Shown here: piece after piece, positions 39,443-52,389 of the stretch | How the letters are laid out: every line of letters begins with the position of its first letter | How positions within the stretch are numbered: position 1 is the stretch's first letter | From: Udeniomyces pyricola | Taxonomy: Eukaryota; Basidiomycota; Tremellomycetes; Cystofilobasidiales; Mrakiaceae | Direction of reading: 5' to 3' | NCBI GenBank assembly: GCA_039545295.1 | Contig: BCIK01000003.1 | Coordinates: 930,001-994,000, forward strand | Length of the DNA: 64,000 nucleotides | Translations under genes and position numbers: made by a program | The notes under the pieces: model-generated | What the model was told of the DNA's origin: nothing | Seen by the model: the letters and a program-made list of their open reading frames with translations, nothing else | Databases searched by the model: none

Positions 39443-40879
39443 ATGTACCAACCAAAACACACCACCTTCACCCACCCAGCTCATCTCAACCAGCTTCCTT
39501 TCCCCCGCTATGAGTTTCTGTTTCACCTCGAGTGTATGTTCAGCATACCTTGACTACAAGTTGCATGGGCCGGCCGCCTCTGCGACGCTTCTTCTATCCT
39601 TCCTCCTCGACCCTTTGGCTCATCTCTCGCGGGTTCTCCTCCGGATTCCCTCTTTGACTCTCCTTTCTCACACCAACAACCCACCCTTACTCCTCCACAC
39701 CCCTTCTCACAGGCGACATGGAATCCTTCCGCGAAATTGGCAAAGGCCCCCATGGTCACCGAATGAACGTCATGTTCAAAGGCGGCCAGTTTGAAGGGCC
39801 CAACTTGCACGGCAAGCTCGTCGCCGGAGGAGGAGACTGGGAGATTGTCGATCCGGACGATAAGACGGCGTTCCTGGATACGAGATACGTCGCCGAGACC
39901 CATGATGGGGTACGTGAATGCTTTTTTTTTTTTCTGTTCAAGGCTTCCACAGAGTTCTCTTCTTGCGTTCTGGTGCTATATAGCAACGAGGGAGTGGATC
40001 GATTCACGGGCCCACGCGTGATCAAGTTGTCTACCTAAGGCGGACACATCCCAGGCTGATCATCAAAACAACCTCCCGTATCCTTCCATCCTCAAACGGT
40101 TTTACCATGCAGGCCTCCATCTACATCCAAACCAAAGGTGCCTCTCATTGTCCTGACAGTTTCTATCTATCTATCCCAAGGATTCTTTTCATCCTGTCTC
40201 CAGACGAACTCACCATGTTACCCTTCTGTCGATATGATCAGGTGTCCGGACCGGTCCGACGGAGATCCTCGAGAAACTCGGGGACGATACCTCGATCACG
40301 GCCGATCGCTACAGCATGCGGTTGACGGTCCAGCTCGAGACGGGTGACGAAAGAGTACGTCACTTTAAACCGATCTCAGCCAAGAACCGAACAGATCATC
40401 GCAGAAGCAGAGGGGTTGATCCCTTCGTAATCCCTGAAACCTGACTGACTGGAATCCCATTTCTATTTCTATTTATTCATTGTTCTTCTTTTCGTACGCA
40501 TCCATTCTACTCGAACCGACGCACCTTCTCCTTTCTCTGACCGGATTCTCGATTGAATCAGTACGCCTACCTTAACAAGGCCGTCTGTATGGCCTCTTCC
40601 GCTCGATGCGGGAACCAAGTAGTGTACGTCATGCTTCTCTTCATCTCCCTTCATCTCATTCAATTCCATAATCTCCTTCTTCCTTTCACTCACCTTTCTA
40701 CATTCGTCGCCTTTGCTTCAACCTCGTCATCTGCTCTCCTCTCTCTTTCCTACTTTCCCCACTATCAAACCCATCGCCGACTCGATTCTCACGATCTATC
40801 GGTCTCCTTCTAAACACCCTCCTTCTACTGATGGTTTGTCCTGACTTTCTATAGGTACGACTGCTACCAAATCCTCTAA
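39443..40879 (+). CDS. DUF3237 family protein
   Basis: Six exons (39443-39533, 39713-39909, 40113-40137, 40242-40354, 40562-40623, 40855-40879) give about 170 aa with matching phases and GT-AG sites. The family pattern is clear: EIGKGPHGHR, then FEGPNLHGKLVAGGGDWEIV, LDTRYVAETHDGASIYIQTKG, and a C-terminal YAYLNKAVCMASSARCG. DUF3237 proteins are small beta-barrel proteins of unknown function found in fungi and bacteria. There is no signal peptide or membrane segment, so the protein is probably soluble and intracellular. One exon is only 25 nt, and so is the last one. The gene shares a short divergent promoter with MRS2, but nothing suggests a functional link. Confidence 0.87.
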
Positions 40880-41399
40880 AGCCTCCCTCTCCCTCGAGGA
40901 GATAAAAAAGACAACAAACCAAACCAACAAAATCAACAACACTGTACCCCATTTAACCGTAGCTATATTCATATAGAGAGAGAACCGTTCCGTCGATGTA
41001 TCATATGGATAGATTTTATGTACCCATTAAGACCGTAACTTTCAACTTCTGTCGGGTTGACCCTTGCGTTGCTAACTTTTGGACCACTGCAATTTGCTTT
41101 GTGTTTCCACGACACGAGGACCGTCATGACGAGCCCGAGAGATAATAATCAGAAGAAATAAATGAATAAAAGTCACATTTTCAATCCCTCTATCAACCCT
41201 TCTCCAGCCCGGTTCTTCGTCCCCCCCCCAGTCTTTCCTCTTGTCCTTCCTTTTCTCTTCTTCCACTTTGAGAAGTCTCAGAAGTCGTCCAACCTGATGA
41301 ATCAAACGACAGTCGAGAAGGTGAGATTCGATGTCCGAACCAGGCTATATAACCCTAGAAGAGCGAAACACGTTTGAAAGAGCGGCAGAAAAAAAAAAC
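40880..41399. other. Convergent 3' spacer
   Basis: About 520 bases between the stops of the DUF3237 gene and RPC3. The plus strand has CT-rich stretches near 41210-41270 and a short C run at about 41221. No gene is seen. Confidence 0.5.
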
Positions 41400-44348
41400 T
41401 TACGCCATCATGCCGAGGGGTCCGCCTGGAAGGTCTCGCAGAACGAAAATGTTGACGTCTGAGGCAACCGCGGAAAACAGAGAAGAAGAAGAAGAAGGAA
41501 CAGACGAACAGGGAAGAAGATACGTTAGGTGAGAGTGAGGTTATTGATGATTATACTTCTTGGTGCAACGCCTCTCTCCGAGTAGTTACGAGGTGACTTA
41601 CCCGTCCTCTGCTCCGCCAACGTCAATTTTCTCACGATCCCTTCCAAAACCTCCAATTCCTCCTTCTCCTCCTTCCCCATCAATTCACCACCGCTCTCTC
41701 TCACGTCGCTTCGGTTCCTCTTCTCGATCAACGCCCTTCGACCCGCAATCTCCTTCTCTTTCCTCTGCATCAAATTTGCGAGCGTCTTGTACAGATGCGA
41801 GATCAGAGCCGTGTAGGCTCGAGCGAGGTCGACGTGCCAGAGGTAAAACGTCCGGTTCGGTTGGCGATCGGCGGATTTCGGCACTTCTTGCAGCTCAAGC
41901 AGAGAGGACGAAGAGAGGGCGGCAGTGATCTGACGGATGGATTGGGGGGAGAGCATAGCGACTTTGGCGATCTTGTTGTGAGCATATAAAAGAACACGAC
42001 GCGAGAGAAGGAAGGAACGGTAATGAAGGGAGGATTGAGAAAAGCAGACGGGTGGGAAAAGGGTAAGATGACCGTTTAGCTAGCTGTCCCAGGTCAAGAT
42101 GAGAGCAAAACGCGAGAGAAAGAGAGATGAAAACAGCAGTCTAGGCCCACGGATGTGTTTACTAACGTGTTTCTCGTCCATCTTTCCATGCTTCAACACA
42201 ACATTGAGGACCCTCGCCGCCTCATCTCCCCACCTTTCTCTCACGACCGCGTCCAGAACCCTCGCCTTGAGCCTCCTCGCAATCGTCTCGAATTCAACGC
42301 TGTAGCTCCCACTGCTATCACGTCCGCTCTTGACTTTCGAGATGAAGCTGCTCAAGGCACCAGAAGGGGTTGGGTTGTCTTCGGCTGCCAAAAGAGAGCA
42401 GTACGTTTGGATGAGGGTTGCGCGGTTCGAGGTGGAGGAAGAAGAAGAAGGATCGACGATGCCGCGGGACAGGTCAAGTTTCGGAGGTAGTTGCTTGATA
42501 ATCTGGTGGACTGTGACAGGATCTACAAGTATGGATGCGCAGGTATATCGAAACATACACGACGCAAATTATGGCCACAAGGTCGGAGAAGAGGAAGTTG
42601 GTTTTTTTTAGCACCCCAAACTAGGCGTTCTCACGAAAGCGTTGATGATTACTGACCCGACTTGTGTTCCGAAACCCGATGCTGAGTCTCAGCTGTTGCA
42701 GTCAACATCGAGGCGAGAACGTTGGCCGCTTCTGGGTTGAACCGGTCTGAGGCCGCTTGGATCAACAGCTGGGATTTAAAGAATGCCAAGGACAGGCCAT
42801 CAGTTAACGATTTGGGATCAGACGCGAAGAACGAAACCGAGATCACGCACATCATTCCGTATACGCAGGTTGAATTTATCGAAGTGAACGCAAAGGTAGA
42901 TCGAGTCCTATGGTGACAATCGCGGTCAGCAAAAGATTTACACTCGCCTTCTTCCTTATTATGTGGACAAAAACTCCAACTCACGTCTATCGACTCAATT
43001 TCCTCGTCCAGCTTAGACCGTTTGCTCTTGGAGGTAGCCACCGAGCTGTCAAAGAAAAAGAAAAAGTTTCTCTCGGGTCAACTTGTATCCTGAGCCTTCG
43101 ATCAGGCTCTGTTGAAGCCAGAAAGCACCAAAAACCAACAGACTTTTTCTTGACAATAGCCCTAGCAAAGTCGGTCCATTCCTCTCTCTCCTCTCGAATC
43201 CGCTCTGCTGCTCGCTCATATGCTCGGTTACGATCCTTCTGAGCGACGACACCCTTGAGCTTGGCGAGTTCTTCTTTGCGAAAAGAAATCAGCTTATCAC
43301 GGGGAGAAACGAGCTGGGAAGGGTTGAAGGGCAAGAGGTGTGACGACTTGAGGAGGGCGAGAAGAGTAGCTCGGATGGACTCGCTCTCTGTGTCGTTCGA
43401 GAGAGTAGGATTCGATTTAGTCACGTTTTTATAACAAGCTTGCTAGTCAAGCCACAACAAAGCATCGACAAAAGTTGACGCCGGGGAAAAGATCAGATAT
43501 GAATGAAACGTCCGGCGAACGTACTGGCTCGATCAAGCTTGGGACCCGATACATCGTCGTCTTCGGGGTCCTTGAGAACCTGGCGTTTTCCTTTGCCCTT
43601 TTTGTCTTTTTTGGAAGTTGATCTCGAGCTCGACTCGGCGTCGTACTCAGTTTCTGGCTCCGGCGTAGCCTCAGACGTCGTTGGCAGCTTGAGGGCGAGC
43701 TCGGCAAGAATGTCGGGCACTCGGAGCTTGCCCCGTGCGATCAAAAGGTACAATATTTCTGCCGCCTGTGAAAAGCGAGAGTTGACGCGTGAGAACAAAA
43801 CCGGGAGATGCGCAAGGACGCGTCTGATATGCATATAGTGAGAAAGAAACATCCCGGGCGAACCTCATGGCCAAAGGCTTCCCGTCCGAATTCGACGACT
43901 CTGCCGACTCGGGTGAGTTCAAGGATGGCTTTGATGTTGGCCTCATAGGCTTCGGGTCCGTCGGCATTGGGACCTGTCCACCAGAGCAAGTTGTGCTGGG
44001 TGAGAATGATGAGTGCCGACCGAGCCGGTTTCGGGGCGACCTTAGCGAGTGAGCAGAGGGCTGGAAGCGCGAGTCGACCTCGGTGAAGAAGTGGGTGCGC
44101 GACGCGCTGTTGGACGGCGAGATCAATGGGCCAAAAATCGAATGAAGTGCGGTGATGAGCATGGTTTGAGGAGATCAGACGGTATCGCAGAGGCTAGATG
44201 GGGAATCGCGTTGAAGCGACGAGAATTTGGACGAGACAGGGGAAAGTGGTTGATTCGATTCGAGAGAGAGACGACGCACCGCGACGAGCGGACCAAAGTG
44301 CTGGAGAACGAGGTGGTGAGCAAGACGGACGGCTTCTTTGTCGGACAT
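41400..44348 (-). CDS. RPC82: RNA polymerase III subunit RPC3 (RPC82/C82)
   Basis: Part of the Pol III-specific C82/C34/C31 subcomplex that helps open tRNA and 5S promoters in the nucleus. Ten exons (44348-44280, 44106-43864, 43765-43525, 43387-43129, 43045-42985, 42907-42851, 42768-42657, 42522-42167, 41971-41602, 41458-41400) give about 608 aa, close to yeast C82 (654). The N-terminal winged helix reads EAVRLAHHLVLQHFGPLVA, HRGRLALPALCSLAK and ALIILTQHNLLWW. Later blocks are AAEILYLLIARGKLRVPDIL, DDSIYLCVHFDKFNLRIRND, the KMDEKH / IAKVAMLSPQSIRQ winged helix, FYLWHVDLARAY, and a C-terminal coiled coil ending GGPLGMMA. A Lys/Ser-rich linker (SRSTSKKDKKGKGKRQ) interrupts the second domain. 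The exon 4 donor is the weakest splice call. The ATG is the one starting MSDKEAV; an upstream ATG at 44489 adds only low-complexity Ser. Confidence 0.92.
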
Positions 44349-44716
44349 GATGTGGAGATCTGAATGGGAAGAAGAAGAACGAGAAGCAGCTGGGGACGAT
44401 GATGATGACGATGATGATGATGGTGTTGGTTGTTGGGAGCTAGTATAACTGTATAGACGATTCGAACTCGTACTCAGGACAAAGGGCAAGACCGATGTTA
44501 TATATTATCAGTTTCAGAATTCAGAATGAGAGCAGTAATTATAATACACTTACTTACAGGAGAGAGCACTTGCTGCAGTCGCGTTGGCCTGACCCAAGGC
44601 AAGTTGGACTCATCGTCACGATCCCCCGTCTACGCCTTCATTCCACTCGTCTCTCTCGCCCACCCCTCACTCGTTCTCATACGCCCGACTCTAGCCCACT
44701 TACTCCTCGAGCTATC
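44349..44716. promoter_or_regulatory. Divergent spacer RPC3 / CUL1
   Basis: The 368 bases between two start codons include a (GAT)n stretch (about 44396-44424) and a CT-rich leader before CUL1. The two genes probably share this promoter region. Confidence 0.4.
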
Positions 44717-47700
44717 ATGTCTAGACCAGACCCCATCGCTCCAGGGTACGTCATCCTCCATACGTCCTCGCGCAACCAATCAATCCTCCCTTACTCATGG
44801 CTCTTTCCTCTTCTTCCTCCCTCCCCTGCACCGGCTCTCGTCTCGCTCCGTCGTCCATCTCGCTCCCACCTCGCGTCCATATCACGGTCTCCTTCAGTCA
44901 ATACGCTGATCTCAAAACATCGTGGTCCTTCCTCGAAGATGGTGTCAACCACATCATGATGCAGTAAGTACCCACGCGCCCCCTACGTCCGACCGTCATC
45001 CTCGCCAGACGCGCAGACGATGACTAAGGCGGCGGCAGCTACGTGTCTGTCCCGCCTGAGATCCACTCATCACCCTCACTCATGTCCAAAGGAGTCGATG
45101 CTGTTCCATCCATCTTGGTTCACATAATCCCAACGGAGCTCACCTGAATCGTTTGACTGCCAAATCCCTGTCTCGATGCTGCGATGGAGCCCTTTCCTCG
45201 TCATGCATGCTCTCGTCATCTGTCTCGATCATGAGCTCATCATACCCGCGGTCTTCCTCATATCCACAGGCTTCAGGATGGCATGTCTTACTCTTACTAC
45301 ATGTCGCTCTACACCGTCTCTTACAACTATTGCACTTCATCCAAGATGCCTGCGGGTGAATCGCGTGGACTCGGCTTGGGTTCTGGTCGGAGTGAGCCCT
45401 TGGTCCCTTTGGTCTCACCTCCATGCCCTGCCTCAGACGTTCGCCTTGCTCGTCTTTGGATGATTATCTTGATTCGGTCATATCATCAACACGCACTGAC
45501 CATGATCTGTGCTCCACAGGTGGTGCGAACCTGATGGGAGCCGACCTCTACCAAAACCTACAGCAGTACTTTTCAAGCCATCTTGCTGCTCTCAAGCTCG
45601 TGAGTCCTCCTTGCTCCGTGGGATCTGGCGAAGCAACCCTTCCCTTCCTTGACCTTTTCGGTTGGATCTACACAACCGTACTAAACCGTTATAACTTGCT
45701 CCATCAACGGTGACTTCGCTTGCGTGGCTTAGGCATCCGATCCCCTGCACGACCTGCCGCTCCTCATTTACTACGCCAAGGAGTGGGACCGCTACACGAC
45801 GGGAGCCAACTACGTCAACCGGCTGTTGGTCTATCTCAACCGGCACTGGGTCAAGCGTGAGAAGGATGAGGGACGGAAGGGTGTCTACAATGTCTACACG
45901 GTCAGCACTAAGGACATCGTCCTTGGTTGTTTCACGGGCGCTTTCAGGTCGTGTGAAATGAAGCTCATGCGACGTGTTCCGCCTTGCTTTCTGTTTCTAC
46001 TCTTGACAACCCCTTCTAGCTCGCGCTTGTCCAATGGAAAGCTGTCTACTTCAGCCACGTACAAAGCAAGAACAAGAAGCTGGCAGGTGCCCTTCTCAAG
46101 CTCATCGAGAAGCAGCGAAACGGCGAAGAAGTCGATACGACTCTCATCAAGAAAGTCATTGATTCGCTTGGTACGTGACATTGTTTGTGTCGGTTTGTAG
46201 TTTGGTCACAGCTAATATGTTCTGCTATTCCATGGCCTTCTGTTCTCCTTCCTTGCATGTGCTCTGTCTTTTCTTTCTGATCTTTGGTCTCTTGTCTCGA
46301 TTTTTCAGTCTCGCTTGGTCTCGACGTCTCGGACATGAACCGGATGAACCTTGAGGTCTACAAGGAGAACTTTGAGAGGTCGTTCATTGAGGCCACCCGG
46401 GCCTACTACAAGGCCGAGTCCGAGGCATTCGTCGCATCGCACAGTGTGTCTGAGTACCTGAGAAAGGCCGAAGAGCGGCTCAAGGAAGAGGATGGTCGAG
46501 TTGAGAGGTACCTCCACGGTGACACGAGAAAGATTGTACGTTTCCTTATCACCGTCTCATATCTCATGACTAACCGATTAAGATTGAGACTGATCCAAGC
46601 AATCCTCTATTTATCTATTCTCCAGCTGATCAGCACTTGCGAGGATGTTCTTATCCGATCTCACTCAGAGCTCATGTGGGATGAGTTTCAAAACTTGCTC
46701 GACTACGACAAAGCTGAGGGTGAGTGGTAGCCTGACTGGGGCAACCATCACCGAAACTCGTTACCCACTGGTGCACATCTTTATGCTGACTGGTTGGAAT
46801 CGGCGTTGCCTCTGCTCGCATCGCAACCTAGACCTTGCTCGCATGTATTCATTGCTTGCACGCATTCCAGAGGGACTCGATCCGCTTCGAAAGCGCTTCG
46901 AGGAGCACGTAAAAAAAGTTGGCTTGGCTGCCATCGAAAAGCTTTCCAGCAGCAAGGGAGGTGCTGCTGGTAAGGACGGCGAGGAGGAAGGCGAAGCGGA
47001 TGATGCTGCCCCCAAGGGCTCGGCAGTCATGGTGAGGAACTGTCTCAGTGGTGTCTCGGCTAGAACTGCAACAGACTCTCTCTGGAAGCGGCGACTGATA
47101 CCTGTCCGTCATGTACTTTATCCAGGACCCCAAAGCTTACATCGAAGCTCTTCTCGAGACATACCGCAAGAACCTCGAGGTCGTCAACCAATCGTTCCGA
47201 GGCGAGGCCGGATTCGTTGCTTCACTTGACAAGGTCCGTCGATGGCTTGTCTCCACTCAGATGGATCGTTCCTATCTTCGCCGACCAACTCTGACATGCT
47301 CTGCCTTCCTCTTCTCTAGGCTTGCCGAGACTTTGTCAACACCAACTCAGCGACGAAGGACACCGCAGGCAACCAGTCGACTAACAAGTCGCCTGAGTTC
47401 CTTGCAAAGCACTCAGACGCCCTCCTTCGTAAATCCAACAAGTCAAGTGAGGCAGCCGATCTTGAGGATGCTCTCAACCAAGTCGTATGTTAAGCTGTTC
47501 AGAGTTGTTTGTCCGTTGGTGCCGTACTGTCGCCTGATAGATGTACCTGCTGACGCACTATGTTGCCTACTTCCTCGACCTCCCGTCCATTGTTCACCTC
47601 TGTCGCCCCAGATGATCATTTTCAAGTACATCGAGGACAAGGACGTTTTCCAAAAGTTCTACTGGAAGATGCTTTCCAAGCGGCTCATCAATGCCTCGTC

Positions 47701-49408
47701 CGTCTCGGACGAAGCCGAGGCGAGCATGATTACCAAGCTCAAAGAGGCTGCTGGATTTGAATATACTAACAAGTTGCAGCGGATGTTCACCGGTGAGAAT
47801 ACTTTCGGCCAAAATGCCTTGCAAGTGGTCAAAACGTCGCCTACACGTATTGAGCGCCCTTTTGCGGGACCCGCTTTTCTATTCTCTCAGACATGAGCTT
47901 GTCCAAAGACCTGAGCGACACTTTCAACGAGAAAATGCAGCAGACTCACGATGCTAAGGACCTTGATGGTAAGCATGAGCGACACGTCAATCACCAAGTT
48001 TTGCTCTCTGTTATTCTCCAATTTATATGCGTTGTTCCAGCCGTGTCTCTTTCCTATCTCCTCTAACATCTTCCACCCTTTCTACTCGCCTACAGTTGAC
48101 TTCTCTATCACCGTTCTCGGAGCCGGATTCTGGCCGCTTGAGGCCAAGGCGACCGAGTTCACGATCCCGTCCGATATTCAGAAGCCCTACGATCGATTCC
48201 TGCGCTACTATCAATCCAAGCACTCGTGCGTCTCATTCGTGCTTTTCGTTTCGACTCCGGTCTCTTAAACGTGCCTCTACCGCTGAGCTGACGAGTGTCC
48301 CGGCTGGTTGTTTTTATCCTTGGAACAGTGGCCGAAAATTGACCTGGCTCTGGCACGTCTCCAAGACTGAGATCCGAACACGCTACCTCAACACGTCGTA
48401 CATATTCATGACATCTGTCTACCAGATGGCTGTCCTTGTTCAGTACAATGCGTCCGACGCCTTCACGTTCAAGGAGCTTTCGACTGCCACGAGTCTTGAC
48501 GAGACCACGCTCAGGGGTGTACTCGGCATTCTTGTCAAGGCCAAGGTTCTCAACCTGGTCGAGGAGGACGGAGAAGAAAACTATGAGCTCAACTACAACT
48601 ACAAGTCCAAGAAGGTTGGTGTCGATATCTTTGTGACTTCTTGTTGGCGCAAACGTTCTGTCAAGGAACTATTGAAAGAAGACCTCAGCTCACTCCTTCC
48701 CCTTCCGTTTCCATCTTGCTTATCTATTCTGCCTCAGGTTCGAGTCCAGCTCAACCAGCCTGTCAAGGCCGAGCAAAAGGCCGAATCTGCGCAGCTGCTG
48801 AAGGATGTCGACGAGGATCGAAAGTACATGATTCAAGCCACGATCGTCCGAGTCATGAAGTCGCGAAAGAGTGCGTCCCTCGGTCTCTCGTAATTTTATC
48901 TGTCTCCCATGACGACCTCTGGTTCACTCCTATACTAACACTCATGGATTTACCCTGCTCAATCACGAAACAGCCATGAAGCACAATGCTCTTGTTAACG
49001 AAGTCACAGCTCAAGTCTCATCTCGGTTCCAGCCCAATGTTGTCATGATCAAGAAGGTACGTGCGCCTCAAGAACAGGGGTTTCTGGTATGCTGCGTACC
49101 TTTTTGGGTGAATGCAGACGCATCTCCTCTGACGCGACTTCATTCTTCATTTGTATGTCTGGTATCCTCATTACATGTTGCTCACCTGACAGCAAATCGA
49201 GGGTCTTGTAGAGAAGGAGTACCTCGATCGACAAGAGGGGCAGCGAGATACATACAACTACGTATGTATCATCATTTCTTCCTGCTTATGACCCCGAGCT
49301 CGTTCCCACTCGATAACGGATGGTGCCTGCACTCTGCCGATCCCATTTCTGGTCCTAATGACTGACGCCTGGTTCTGCGTCTCGATTCTGTTGCCTCAGC
49401 TCGCCTAA
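44717..49408 (+). CDS. CUL1: Cullin-1, scaffold of SCF ubiquitin ligases
   Basis: CUL1 (yeast Cdc53) holds SKP1/F-box modules at its N-terminus and RBX1/E2 at its C-terminus. Nineteen exons, starting 44717-44745, 44898-44963, 45270-45391, 45520-45599, 45733-45900 and ending 48974-49056, 49193-49261, 49400-49408, join without a frame break to about 792 aa (human 776). Cullin repeats show [47 protein letters not shown] and [20 protein letters not shown]. The cullin homology domain has [15 protein letters not shown] and [15 protein letters not shown]. The neddylation motif IVRVMKSRK puts the acceptor Lys near residue 736. The end [17 protein letters not shown] is CUL1-like. A Gly/Glu-rich insertion ([14 protein letters not shown]) sits in the third cullin repeat. 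The final exon is 9 nt and encodes only Leu-Ala-stop. CUL1 rather than CUL3 or CUL4 is judged from these motifs. Confidence 0.95.
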
Positions 49409-50475
49409 AAGACCGCATTGCTCTTCATCCAAAAATCGAAGAGCAGGTCGTGTACAATCCATTCGCCGGCGGGCGACCTCGAACTCGATGTTCCCAATGC
49501 TTCCTCTCTCAGTTCCTACCCACGCCACTGTGTTTGTTTCCCTGTCCTGTCTCTTTGTCTGGTCCCTAAACCCCCACCGATCTCTATTGTTTTCTTCATG
49601 ACGTTCCTCTTGCGATCGCTGCATTGATGCCCCCCCCCCCCCTTCATCCTGGCCCTGGACTTCCCCTACTTCGTTCCGCTCTCCTCCTTACACACAAGAA
49701 CACCATCCTCGTTCCTCGACTCATTGTCCCACACCAATCAGCCCAGCCTTCTCTCTCTTTCCTTGTCCTTTCCCCATTTGCAATCCCAATGTAACGACAC
49801 TTCTTTCCGTCTCCGTCTCTTGCTCTCTCTTCTTCCATCTATCCTTTTTTTTTTCAGCCGATACTTCCCCTTCTCTTCCCCCCCCCCTCCCCCCCCACCC
49901 TCCTCCCTTTCCTCATATATCTCATCTCGGCCCACGTCGTTTTCAGCTAGTGCACTTCGCTCTCATATTCCCCCTTCTTCAGTTTTCTTTCTCTTTTTCT
50001 TCTTTTCCTTCCCCTTCCCTTTCCAAAGCCCCCTTTCCTGACACCTAGTTAGCGTTCTCTACGATCTCGATGCAATGTTTTGTTTTGTTTTTTTTTACCC
50101 TTCTTTTTCCTCTTCTTCTTCTCTAGTCTTTTTTTTACAGGGTTGTGTCTGGTCTAGTAGCTTGTTGGGTGATTGAGTCGAGTCGTTCAGCGATGTGACA
50201 GATCGACGACCGTATAGAACGTGACTGATGTCCCAAATATGCAAGGGAGAAAAGAAAGAAAGAAAAAAAAAAGAAGAAAAAAAAACCTACATCATATCAT
50301 CTATAGGAGTCATCAACATCTCCGTCTAGGTCGTTCTTTCGGGCTATCTTTGTTGTACACACGTGTGTTTGAAGCAATGTCCCTAATTTAATAACAACTA
50401 TAACAGAATAGAAGGGAAAAAAAATACCTGTCCTTCCAATGGCCTGAGTTTATATACATAGAAGGAATGGACCAT
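49409..50475. other. Convergent 3' spacer, CT-rich
   Basis: About 1.07 kb between the CUL1 and PPX1 stops. The plus strand is CT-rich from 49640 to 50130, with C runs at 49630 and 49880 and T runs, then A/G-rich near 50250. No gene is seen; much of it is likely overlapping 3' untranslated sequence. Confidence 0.5.
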
Positions 50476-52389
50476 CTATCGTTTGGCCTCGACGTCGTCT
50501 CGTCCAAGCGAGCCCTCCAAGATATCCTTCATCAACGGCGCTACGACTTTTCGAGTCGCCTCCGCGTTCGTCTGCTTCCAAATCCGACCGAGCGCACCCG
50601 GACCCCAAATATCAGCAGCAGCAGCAGCAGCAGCAGCAGAAGGAGAAGGGAGGATATGGTTGACGTCTTCCCAATCGCGCAGGCCGAGAGGGGATAAGGT
50701 CGGATCTTCGAGTCCCAACAGGACAGCGTCGTAGATGGCTTTCTGAAGCACAGCACCAGGGGAGGGAATCGTCGCGACGTCGGTCGAAGAAGAAGGATCA
50801 GAAGGAGATGGAGGAAGAGGAGGAGAAGGAAGGTAAAGAAGGATTTCTCTTCGATGTTTCCCTTTGGCGTTTCGGAACGTCGTGAGGACGCCCAAAGCGG
50901 TAAGTCCATGCCCTTCTGAAAACGTTTGGAGGGACATGAGGAACGCCGTCCATCTCGGATTTCGCTCGGTCAGAGAAGAGGTAGAAGAAGGAGGAGACGG
51001 CGAAGTGGTGGAATCGGCGTCGTGGAGAGGTCGAGCGAGCCAGTCTGTTAGACCGAGAGGAACCGTTGCGAGTCCGAGATGGACTGGGGTGGTCGACCCT
51101 TCTCTGGTACTGCCGTCGCCACCGAGGGGAGACTCGAAAGTGTATTGCTTGTAATCTCGAGCGAGGAGTTCGTTGGAATCCAGATGGGACACGTCCTTCT
51201 TGACGCTGAGCAGATGCTGAGAGAGGCTCGTTAGGGCCTCCGGGATGATGGTTGTTCCTTCTTGAGAGTCATGTTGGAAAAAGGTCGAGGACGAGGAAGG
51301 GGTTCTGTCAGGTGAACCGAGGGTAGAGAGTGGGTAGAGGAACGATGCGGCAGCGAGGTCAAGGTCCGTCGCTTTCCCTCCTGGCTTGAGACCCCCTGTA
51401 TCGATGACGATAGCCGAGAGAAGAAGGGTCGCCAATTGAGGGGGAAGAGGGAACTGAGGCGAGTTAGATGGGGGCAATGAACCGTTCGAGGACGTCAAAA
51501 GCGGAGCAAAGTAGTTGGCTACGAGTGACGCGCAAGAACCAGCGTTGCGATCGATGATCCGAGGGTTCGTCAAAGGCGTCAAGGAGTAGCGTTCGTCGGC
51601 GTGATGATCAATGATGGCTACCACCGGATCTTCCTGTTCCTCGCCCGATTCGGGCGTAGTGAATTGAGGCAATAGTTGGTTGTGGTCGACCAAGGCAAAC
51701 TTGACGCCTTTAGATCTCGCCAACCCTTCCGTTCCGATCCCTCCCAACGCGGCCGTCAATTCATCAAGGTGCAAGAACGGATGGCTCGCTCGATCGAGGC
51801 GCGAGATGTTGGAGGCCGTGGTACCCGGTGGGAGGAGGTTCGCTTGGGTGAGAGCGAGGATGTTTTCGGGCCGGAGCGAGAGCGTCGGTAAAGGAACGAG
51901 AAGGAGAGGAAGGAGTTTCTGGGTGTTGTAAGGAAGGGTCGAAGGGGAGAGCGTGCGGGTTAGGTGGGCGAAGGCGATGGATGACGCAAGGGAGTCGAGG
52001 TCTGTATTCGCCAAGATACAAGAAAAACAGAAAGAGACAGGGGTCGGTGAGTAACGACGAGAAGAAGAAAAAGAAGAAGAAGAAAAAGAAGAAGAAGAAG
52101 AAAAAAAACCCCATAGAATTCAAATCCAAACAAACGACTCGGACGCGTCAGCACTCAGAAAGTGCAATCACGTTCTTCTTCCTGCCTGGCCCATCCATCC
52201 AGGCCAAGCCGACCTTCATCTCCCCCCTCCCCCTAAAAGATAGCAATGTGGAGACAACTTACCACCCGCTTCGTTTCCCATGACGAGTGTCCATCCTTGG
52301 GCAGTATCGCTGCGAATATCTTGGAGGAACATCTCTTTGAGGCTGAGAAGCCGGTCGCCGAGCAGAGTGCTGGTGCTGGTGGTCGACAT
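50476..52389 (-). CDS. PPX1: Exopolyphosphatase PPX1 (DHH/DHHA2 superfamily)
   Basis: Hydrolyses terminal phosphates from polyphosphate using Mn2+/Mg2+ bound by DHH motifs. Two exons, 52389-52263 and 52001-50476, give about 550 aa, longer than yeast PPX1 (397). Motif order: GWTLVMGNEAG-DLDSLASSIAF across the intron (motif I), KFALVDHNQL (II), VVAIIDHHADE (the DHH motif), IDRNAGSCASLVANYF (IV), then the DHHA2 domain ending in LKDILEGSLG-like sequence. Extra length comes from Ser/Pro-rich loops around residues 240-260 and 370-450 and a poly-Ala run near the end. I choose the ATG at 52389 because yeast-like enzymes begin shortly before motif I. The frame is open 163 codons further upstream to an ATG at 52878 that would add a hydrophobic segment. 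Most PPX1 enzymes are cytosolic. Confidence 0.9.
52061..52110. repeat. GAA/AAG-rich tract in the PPX1 intron
   Basis: An imperfect GAA repeat on the plus strand (TTC on the coding strand) lies in the single PPX1 intron, upstream of the acceptor, where it supplies a long polypyrimidine tract. Confidence 0.8.
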
